DNA from: CADEDH01 sp041394285
GTDB lineage: Bacteria; Actinomycetota; Acidimicrobiia; Acidimicrobiales; SZUA-35
Length of the DNA stretch: 64,000 bases
Direction of reading: 5' to 3'
Assembly: GCA_041394285.1 (NCBI GenBank)
Contig: JAWKIL010000012.1
Coordinates: forward strand, 62,001 to 126,000
The notes below the pieces were generated by a model. The model did no database searches, was not told the DNA's origin, and saw only the letters and a program-made list of their open reading frames with translations. This document shows positions 58,749 to 64,000 of this stretch, in pieces; the stretch's first letter is position 1; each line of letters begins with the position of its first letter. Made by a program: the position numbers and the translations under genes.

Positions 58749-60185
58749 ATGTCCCGCCTGAGCCTGTCCCGCCTGAGCCTGCCCCGTCTGAGCATGACGC
58801 GCCGGCTGGTGCTGTCGTACCTCGGAATCGCCGTGTTCGCCCTGGTGGTGCTGGTGTACCCGCTGGGCGTCACCTTCGCCTCCCGGGAGCGGAGCCGGCT
58901 CGAGTTCCAGGCCGAAAGCGAAGCCGACTACTTCGCCGCCCTGGTGGAGGACTCCCTGGAGAGCGGGGCCCCGCTCGACGTGCAGCCCCAGGTCGCCACG
59001 TACGTCGAGGCCTTCGCCGGGTCCCGGGTGGTGATCGTGGACAAGCAGGGGATCTCGGTGCTCGACTCGGCCGATCCCGCCGGTGTGCCCCGGGACTTCT
59101 CCACCCGCACCGAGTTCCAGACGGCGCTGAGCGGCCGGGGCTCGATCAGCGACGTCCGATTCTCCGAGAGCCTCCAGGCCGCCTTCCTGTACGCCGCCGT
59201 GCCCGTCACGTCGGGCGGCGAGATCCACGGGGCGGTGCGGATCACCTACCCGACCTCGAAGATCGACGAGAAGATCCGGGCCGTCTGGATCCAGCTCGCC
59301 CTGCTCTCCGGGGTGGTGCTGGTGACGGTCACCGCCATCGCCTACGCCCTGGCCACCAGCGTCACCAGCCCGGTGCGGGCCGTCCGCGACGGGGCCGAGG
59401 CCCTGGCCGGCGGCGACCTCAACCAGCGGGTGCCCGACGACGCCGGCCCGCCCGAGCTGCGCAGCCTGGCCGCCACCTTCAACCGGATGGCCGAACGGCT
59501 CCAACGCCAGGTGGAGGGCCAGCGGACCTTCACCGCCGATGCATCCCACCAGCTCCGCAGCCCGCTGACCGCGCTGCGGTTGCGGCTGGAGACGATCGAC
59601 GGGGCGCCGGGCGGGGCCGACCAGGCCAAGGTCGACGCCGCGCTCCACGAGGTCGACCGGCTGAACCACCTGGTCGACAGCCTGCTCGTGCTGGCCCGGG
59701 CCGGCGGCACGGCGCCGGCCACGGAGGAGGTCGACCTGGCCCGGGTGCTGGTGGAGCGGTGGGAGCACTGGCGGCCCGCGGCCGACACGCGAGGCGTGTC
59801 GCTCGACCTCGACTTCGGGCCGGACGAGCCCGATCTCGTGGTCGACGCCGTGCCGGGCACGCTGGACACCGTGCTCGACAACCTGCTCGACAACGCCATC
59901 GGTCTAACCCCGGCCGGGGGCACGGTTCGGCTCCAGGGCGATCGCCGCAACGGCGAGGTGTCGGCCCACGTGGTGGACGACGGCCCGGGGATGACGGCGG
60001 AGCAGCGGGCCCGGGCCTTCGACCGGTTCTGGCGGGCCCCGGGCTCGGCCCGCACCGGGTCCGGGCTCGGCCTGGCCATCGTGGCCGATCTCATGGCGGC
60101 GAACGGCGGCCGGGTCCAGTTGGCCGAGGGCCCGAACGGAGCCGGCATCGACGCCAGCGTCACCCTCGCTGCCCGGGACGGTTGA
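58749..60185 (+). CDS. Two-component sensor histidine kinase
   Basis: 478 residues. The N-terminus repeats SRLSL three times from a 15-bp unit, before the first helix VLSYLGIAVFALVVLVYPLG. An outside domain of about 140 residues follows, then a helix IQLALLSGVVLVTVTAIAYA, HAMP (SVTSPVRAVRDGAEALAGG), H-box TFTADASHQLRSPLTALRLR, N-box LDNLLDNAIGLTPAGG and G-boxes VVDDGPGM, GSGLGLAIVADLMAANGG. The methionine at 58794 (MTRRLVL) is an alternative start that skips the repeat. Confidence 0.9.
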   Translation: MSRLSLSRLSLPRLSMTRRLVLSYLGIAVFALVVLVYPLGVTFASRERSRLEFQAESEADYFAALVEDSLESGAPLDVQPQVATYVEAFAGSRVVIVDKQGISVLDSADPAGVPRDFSTRTEFQTALSGRGSISDVRFSESLQAAFLYAAVPVTSGGEIHGAVRITYPTSKIDEKIRAVWIQLALLSGVVLVTVTAIAYALATSVTSPVRAVRDGAEALAGGDLNQRVPDDAGPPELRSLAATFNRMAERLQRQVEGQRTFTADASHQLRSPLTALRLRLETIDGAPGGADQAKVDAALHEVDRLNHLVDSLLVLARAGGTAPATEEVDLARVLVERWEHWRPAADTRGVSLDLDFGPDEPDLVVDAVPGTLDTVLDNLLDNAIGLTPAGGTVRLQGDRRNGEVSAHVVDDGPGMTAEQRARAFDRFWRAPGSARTGSGLGLAIVADLMAANGGRVQLAEGPNGAGIDASVTLAARDG

Positions 60186-60217
60186 CCCCTCGACACGGAT
60201 CGTTGTTGCAGGGTGTT

Positions 60218-60280
60218 CCTTACCGAGCCTTAACCCAGGCCTGGCTCAGCGTTACCAGGGCGTTCGTTACGGTCACACCC
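60218..60280 (+). promoter_or_regulatory. Promoter with candidate response-regulator repeats before the His/Glu-rich gene
   Basis: CCTTACC (60218-60224) and CCTTAAC (60228-60234) are 10 bases apart, and CGTTAC occurs at 60250-60255 and 60265-60270. TACGGT (60268-60273) is 7 bases before the ATG, the leaderless layout. Direct repeats of this spacing are typical OmpR-family sites; binding by the upstream regulator is inference. Confidence 0.45.
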
Positions 60281-60667
60281 ATGAAACGTAAGTCTGCCCT
60301 CGCCACCGCCGCCGCCATCACCGGGACCCTCTTCGCGGCGGGAGCAGCCACCGCGCTGAACTCGGCCATCCTCGGCGGAGCGGCCGACGCCACCCCCAGC
60401 GGTCTCCCGTCGGTGCTGGCCACCGCCACCAACGACCAGGTGGTGGAGAGCCCCACCACCGTCGCCGCGCCGCCGGCAACCGAAGGCCGGAGCCCGGCCA
60501 CCGTGGCCACCCTCCCCCCGGTCCGGTCCCCCGGAGCCCAGCCCGTATCGATCTCGGCCGGCAGCTCCGTCGCCTCCGGCACCGGGTACGACGACGATGA
60601 CCACGGCGAGCACGAACATGAGCACGAGCACGAGCACGAGTACGAAGGCTCGGACGATGACGACTGA
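60281..60667 (+). CDS. Small secreted protein with a His/Glu-rich metal-binding-like tail
   Basis: 128 residues. The signal sequence MKRKSALATAAAITGTLFAA ends near AATA. A Pro/Ser/Thr/Val region follows, and the C-terminus carries DDDDHGEHEHEHEHEHEYEG and DDDD. Alternating His/Glu stretches bind metal ions, so the protein may bind Fe, Cu or Zn outside the cell. It has no named domain. It follows the two-component genes and overlaps the next gene by 11 bases. The ATG at 60281 is supported by the -10 box 7 bases before it. Confidence 0.75.
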   Translation: MKRKSALATAAAITGTLFAAGAATALNSAILGGAADATPSGLPSVLATATNDQVVESPTTVAAPPATEGRSPATVATLPPVRSPGAQPVSISAGSSVASGTGYDDDDHGEHEHEHEHEHEYEGSDDDD

Positions 60668-61249
60668 GACGGCCGGAGGCCGGCCCCGGGAGCGCATCCC
60701 GGCCGGCCTCCGCAGCGGGAGCCCGGCGGCCAGGCCCGCCGCCGGGCGCGAGCGCATCCCGGCCAGCCTGCGGGCCGGCGGCGCCGCCACTCCCACCCGA
60801 CCTCCGGTCCTCGACCGGACGAGCGACCGGACCCTGCCCCCCTCAGCAGGCCCGGTTGCCGGCACGGCCGCCGGGCGGAGCAGTCGCCCCACTCCTGCTT
60901 CGCCCGGCGCCGGACGCTCATCCCATCCGGCCGACGCCAGCCGCCGCTTCGTGGCCAGTGTGAGCGTGCTCACCACCCTCGTGATGGTGGGGGCGATGGC
61001 CCGTTCCGCCGCCGCCCAGCAAGCGGCCGACACCCTCGCCGCGCAGGACGCCGCCATCGCCGGCACCGCCGGTGTGGCCGCAACGACTCCCCGCCAGCTT
61101 CCGCCCCCACCCCCATCACGGTGCCGCCCACCACCGTCCCCGGAGCAGCCGCCTCGGCCCCCGTCGCCACGGCGTCGGCCCCGCTCCCCACCGCCCCCGC
61201 CCCCCGAGCCACCGCCGCCCCCGCGGCCAGCAAGAGCCGTGGCAGCTGA
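60657..61249 (+). pseudogene. Single-helix membrane protein, frame broken near 61085-61096
   Basis: The 5' part (ATG 60657, MTTETAGGRPRERIPAGLRS) has a Gly/Arg/Pro-rich cytoplasmic region and one helix (FVASVSVLTTLVMVGAMA). The frame then continues as a Pro/Arg run with many A-ending codons, which this genome avoids. In the frame shifted by one missing base, from about 61097 to the TGA at 61247-61249, codons again end in C/G and read ASAPTPITVPPTTVPGAAAS to AAPASKSRGS. That is a normal secreted Pro/Thr/Ala tail and ends 11 bases after the ApbE GTG. So a one-base deletion at CCCC (61089-61092 region), sequencing error or slippage site is likely. Function unknown. Confidence 0.65.
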
Positions 61250-62285
61250 ACGCCGCTTCCGCGCCCTGGGCAGCGACTGCCACCTGATCGTCGAGACGGG
61301 GGCGGCGGGCGTCGACGGCGACGCCCTCGCCGACCGGGCCGTGGCCCGGGTGGCCGAGCTGGAGCGGCTGTGGAGCCGGTTCGACCCGGCCAGCGACGTG
61401 TCGCTGGTCAACACCGCCTCACCTCACCCGGTGGCCGTGGCGCCGGAAACGATCGAGCTGGCCCGCCGGGCGGCGGAGGCGGCCCGGGAGACCGGCGGTC
61501 GCTTCGACGCCACCCGGCTCCCGGCCCTGGTGGCCGCCGGCTACGACCGGACCTTCGCCCTCATCGCCGCAGCCGAATCGGCCCGGGGTCCCCGTCCCGA
61601 CCGGTCCCTGGGTGATCCCGCCGCTGGCACCGCCGACGAAGCCGGTGCCGGCGGCAGGCGGCCCCTGCCTCCGCCGCCTCGGGTGCTGGCCCCCGGCGCC
61701 GCCCTCACCGTCGACGCCGACGCCGACACGGTGGCCGTGGCCGCCGGGCACGGCCTCGACCCGGGCGGCATCGGCAAAGGCCTGGGCGCCGATCTGGTGA
61801 CGGCCGAGTTGCTGGCGGCCGGGGCCGAAGGGGCGCTGGTCAACCTGGGCGGCGATCTCCGGGTCCGGGGCCGGGGGCCCGACGAGGGCGATTGGCCCCT
61901 CTCGGTGACCCATCCCTTCGATCCCGAGGTCGAGCTGCTCCGCCTGGCCGTCGGCGACGGGGCCCTGGCCACCAGCAGCCGCCTGCTGCGGCGCTGGCAC
62001 GATCGTGGCGGCCGCCCGGTCCACCACCTGCTCGATCCGTTCACCGGTGTCCCCACCCGGACCGACGTGGTGGCTGTGACCGTGCTGGCGGCCGAAGGCT
62101 GGTGGGCGGAGGCCCTCACCAAGGCCCTGTTCACCCTCGACGCCGCCGAGGGCCTGGGCCACGTGCACCACGCGGCGGCCGTGATCGTCGACCGGGACGG
62201 GCGGGTGCACGCCTCGCCCGAGCTCCTCCCCCTCCTCGCCGCCCACCCGATCGGAACCCACGGAGCAGCGGGAGCGCTCCCATGA
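61239..62285 (+). CDS. apbE: ApbE-family FAD:protein FMN transferase
   Basis: 348 residues from GTG 61239. The ApbE pattern is GSDCHLIVETG, LERLWSRFDPASDVSLVNTA, DPGGIGKGLGADLVTAELLA, LVNLGGDLRVRG, and HHLLDPFTGVPTRTDVVAVT with the metal-site region near AEGWWAEALTKALF. It attaches FMN to a Ser/Thr of extracytoplasmic flavoproteins. No signal peptide is visible in this reading, though the region just upstream is membrane-protein sequence. The ferric-reductase-like gene overlaps it by ATGA. The acceptor protein with an FMN-binding domain was not found in the operon. Confidence 0.85.
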   Translation: MAAERRFRALGSDCHLIVETGAAGVDGDALADRAVARVAELERLWSRFDPASDVSLVNTASPHPVAVAPETIELARRAAEAARETGGRFDATRLPALVAAGYDRTFALIAAAESARGPRPDRSLGDPAAGTADEAGAGGRRPLPPPPRVLAPGAALTVDADADTVAVAAGHGLDPGGIGKGLGADLVTAELLAAGAEGALVNLGGDLRVRGRGPDEGDWPLSVTHPFDPEVELLRLAVGDGALATSSRLLRRWHDRGGRPVHHLLDPFTGVPTRTDVVAVTVLAAEGWWAEALTKALFTLDAAEGLGHVHHAAAVIVDRDGRVHASPELLPLLAAHPIGTHGAAGALP

Positions 62286-62917
62286 TCTCCCAGACGTGGT
62301 GGTACGTGGCCCGGGCCACCGGCATCACGGCCTGGGTGCTGCTGGCCCTGTCGGTGGTGTGGGGCCTGCTGCTGTCCACCAGCGTGCTCAAGAGCTGGTC
62401 GGCCCCCAAATGGCTGCTCGATCTCCACCGCTTCATGGGCGGCCTGGCCCTGGTGTTCACCGCCCTGCACCTGGGTGGTCTGGTGGCCGACAGCTATGTG
62501 CAGTTCGGCCCGGCCGACCTGCTGGTGCCGCTGGCATCGCCGTACAAGACGTGGCCGGTGGCCGGCGGCATCCTCGCCCTCTACACCCTGGCGGCGGTGG
62601 AGGTGACGTCGCTGGCCATGTCACGCCTGCCCCGGCGCTGGTGGAAGCGGATCCACCTCACGTCGTTCGCCTGCTACTGGCTGGCCACCGTCCACACGAT
62701 CACCGCCGGCACCGACGCCACCTCTCCCTGGCTGTGGTGGACCACCACCGGCGTCTCGGCCGTCGTGGTGTTCCTCACCCTGTACCGGGTCCTGGCCGAC
62801 GCCGACGCCCGCCGCCCGGCCCGGCGCCGGCGGCCCGCCGGGGCCGGAGCGTCCCGGGTGTCTGGCGCTGCGGCCGACCCCTCGAACATGATGGGCGCCA
62901 CGGCCCGGCGGCGCTGA
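62282..62917 (+). CDS. Ferric-reductase-like heme membrane protein
   Basis: 211 residues with five to six helices. Four His are placed in helix pairs (LLDLHRFMGG, FTALHLGG, KRIHLTSFACYW, ATVHTITAG), the layout for two hemes in the ferric reductase-like/YedZ domain. The tail is Arg/Pro-rich and cytoplasmic. The start overlaps apbE (ATGA). It could pass electrons across the membrane to the flavoprotein made by ApbE. Confidence 0.85.
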   Translation: MISQTWWYVARATGITAWVLLALSVVWGLLLSTSVLKSWSAPKWLLDLHRFMGGLALVFTALHLGGLVADSYVQFGPADLLVPLASPYKTWPVAGGILALYTLAAVEVTSLAMSRLPRRWWKRIHLTSFACYWLATVHTITAGTDATSPWLWWTTTGVSAVVVFLTLYRVLADADARRPARRRRPAGAGASRVSGAAADPSNMMGATARRR

Positions 62918-62972
62918 CCGCCAGCCGCAACACGACGCCGCCCCCACGGGCGCCCAGCGCTGGAGGAACGAG

Positions 62973-63746
62973 ATGGACTTGGAGTACTGCCGGGTCGACA
63001 AGGCCGACCACGTGATGACGGTCACCCTGAACCGGCCCGACCGGCTCAACGCCCTGCACCCCCCGGCCAACCTGGAGCTGGGCACCGTCTTCGACGACTT
63101 CGCCTCCGACGACGACATGTGGGTGGCCATCATCACCGGCGAGGGACGCGGCTTCAGCGCCGGCAACGACCTCCGTTACCAGGCCGAGGGGGGCGAGCGG
63201 GTGGCCACCCCCCGGGGCTTCGGCGGCCTCACCTCCCGGTTCGACCTGACCAAGCCGGTGATCGCCGCCGTCAACGGCGTGGCCATGGGCGGCGGGTTCG
63301 AGATCGCCCTGGCCTGCGACATCATCATCGCCTCCGAGGCCGCCACCTTCGCCCTGCCCGAGCCCCGGGTGGGCCTGGCCGCCCTGGCCGGCGGCCTCCA
63401 GCGGCTCCCCCGCCAGATCGGCTCCAAGCGGGCCCTGGGCATGATCCTCACCGGGCGCCACGTCCCGGCGTCGGAGGGATACGAGCTGGGCTTCGTGAAC
63501 AAGGTGGTGCCGGCCGACGAGCTGCTGGCCACCGCCCGGGAGTGGGCCGGCATGATCTGCGCCTGCGCCCCGTTGTCGGTGCGGGCCTCGAAGGATGTCG
63601 TCTACCGCAGCCTCGACATGGCGTCGCTGGAGGAGTCGATCAAGGCCAGCTACGACTCGGTGAAGGCCATGGCCACCAGCGAAGACTTCGTCGAAGGCCC
63701 CAAGGCCTTCTCCGAGAAGCGCGCCCCCAACTGGAAGGGGCGGTAG
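62973..63746 (+). CDS. Enoyl-CoA hydratase/isomerase (crotonase family)
   Basis: 257 residues. The oxyanion-hole motifs are RGFSAGNDLRY and AAVNGVAMGGGFEIALACDI. The catalytic region is ATFALPEPRVGLAALAGGLQ, where one Glu (PEPRVG) fits the acid of hydratases; the second Glu is less clear. Substrate class: 2-enoyl-CoA in fatty acid or side-chain degradation. GGAGGAACGAG precedes the ATG. It is convergent with the phytanoyl-CoA dioxygenase-like gene. Confidence 0.9.
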   Translation: MDLEYCRVDKADHVMTVTLNRPDRLNALHPPANLELGTVFDDFASDDDMWVAIITGEGRGFSAGNDLRYQAEGGERVATPRGFGGLTSRFDLTKPVIAAVNGVAMGGGFEIALACDIIIASEAATFALPEPRVGLAALAGGLQRLPRQIGSKRALGMILTGRHVPASEGYELGFVNKVVPADELLATAREWAGMICACAPLSVRASKDVVYRSLDMASLEESIKASYDSVKAMATSEDFVEGPKAFSEKRAPNWKGR

Positions 63747-63793
63747 CTTCCGGCGCTCGTGGCGGCGCCGGGTTCCACCCGGGCCGAACCGTC

Positions 63794-63820
63794 CGGGCCG
63801 GGGTCGCCATCCCCGGCCCG
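63794..63820. terminator. Bidirectional hairpin between convergent genes
   Basis: CGGGCCGGGG (63794-63803) and CCCCGGCCCG (63811-63820) form a perfect 10-bp stem with a 7-base loop. It lies 48 bases after the crotonase stop and 2 bases after the stop of the minus-strand gene, so it could end both transcripts. Confidence 0.6.
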
Positions 63821-63821
63821 C

Positions 63822-64000
63822 TCAGCGGGGCCAGGCCAGCGGGAAGTACGGGTGATCGAGCTCCGCTCCCTCGGCCAGCTCCCGGCTGAGGCCGGGGAAC
63901 TCGGGCGACGTCTTCCACGGCCGATGGGCGAAGCGGGCATCGGCCCCCAGATAGCGCAGGGTGAGGACCCGCCGCCGGTGCTCGGTGGGGTTCCCGGGGG
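63822..64000 (-). CDS. C-terminal end of a phytanoyl-CoA dioxygenase-like protein (partial)
   Basis: The last 59 codons on the minus strand read from PGNPTEHRRRVLTLRYLGAD and ARFAHRPWKTSPEFPG to LDHPYFPLAWPR, ending at TGA (63824-63822). The RRRVLTLRYLGADARF block and the final FPLAWPR are typical of the C-terminus of the phytanoyl-CoA dioxygenase (PhyH) family of Fe(II)/2-oxoglutarate enzymes. The N-terminal part, including the HxD...H iron site, lies outside the window. Confidence 0.7.
   Translation of the reverse strand, partial: PGNPTEHRRRVLTLRYLGADARFAHRPWKTSPEFPGLSRELAEGAELDHPYFPLAWPR

Noticed and set aside
60597..62285. Single fused membrane protein-ApbE gene
   Set aside because: The joining segment has atypical third positions (many cca, aga, gca codons) and the shifted frame has normal bias with its own stop.
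1..64000. tRNA, rRNA, insertion sequence, phage or replication origin
   Set aside because: No cloverleaf, ribosomal sequence, transposase, integrase or DnaA-box cluster was recognised by reading both strands.

Overview
The window is about 70% GC with strong G/C preference at third codon positions. It has short ATGA/GTGA gene overlaps and many promoters whose -10 box lies 6-8 bases before the start codon (leaderless transcripts). Gene content (ECF sigma factors, F420/LLM-type flavoenzymes, a Baeyer-Villiger monooxygenase, Rieske oxygenase, D-aminoacylase, several OmpR-type two-component systems, motAB and a chemoreceptor) fits a free-living actinobacterium. An Acidimicrobiia lineage (Iamia/Ilumatobacter-like) is my inference and is not proven by any marker gene here. 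No rRNA, tRNA, CRISPR array, phage or insertion sequence was recognised.

Layout. 1-3.6 kb (minus): two ECF sigma factor loci. One is a frameshifted ECF sigma gene. The other is intact and translationally coupled to a membrane protein whose outside domain is a glycoside hydrolase family 12 fold that has lost its acid/base Glu, i.e. a likely polysaccharide-sensing anti-sigma factor. 3.7-9.9 kb (minus): FAD monooxygenase and a complete BMP/nucleoside-type ABC importer. 10.2-16.7 kb: an orphan ribbon-helix-helix protein, LLM flavoenzyme plus alpha/beta hydrolase, esterase plus Baeyer-Villiger monooxygenase, and an Ldh-family dehydrogenase. 16.9-20 kb: motA-motB, a degenerate response regulator and a shikimate-kinase-like protein. 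20.2-25 kb (plus): ROK regulator, MFS exporter, cytoplasmic solute-binding-like protein, LacI regulator. 25-31 kb (minus): sugar ABC importer plus GH3 beta-glucosidase, whose promoter shares sequence blocks with the lacI promoter. 31.4-34 kb (plus): superfamily 2 helicase; ArsR-SRPBCC pair with a clear operator and promoter. 34-39 kb: two-component system with a divergent PepSY-like protein, a decayed lipoprotein gene, hydrolase, kinase-like protein and zinc ribbon. 39-47.6 kb: D-aminoacylase, chemoreceptor, SDR, flavin reductase, GH13 amylase, Rieske oxygenase. 47.9-52.9 kb: VWA-polyglycine-RTX surface protein, LLM enzyme, PLP decarboxylase with an upstream 17-codon leader ORF, TetR. 52.9-57.9 kb (minus): MFS, dimethylformamidase-like protein and a GrdB-like protein interrupted by one in-frame UGA that is probably selenocysteine, plus an amidohydrolase. 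58-63 kb (plus): two-component system, His/Glu-rich secreted protein, membrane protein with a frame break, ApbE flavin transferase and ferric-reductase-like membrane protein. 63-64 kb: crotonase and the C-terminal end of a phytanoyl-CoA dioxygenase-like gene.

The items most worth a second look are the GH12-ectodomain sigma/anti-sigma pair, the UGA-containing GrdB-like gene beside a dimethylformamidase-like gene, a 51-bp dispersed palindromic repeat present three times (two copies supply the stop codon of the adjacent gene), and two tiny coupling ORFs wedged in front of GTG-started genes.
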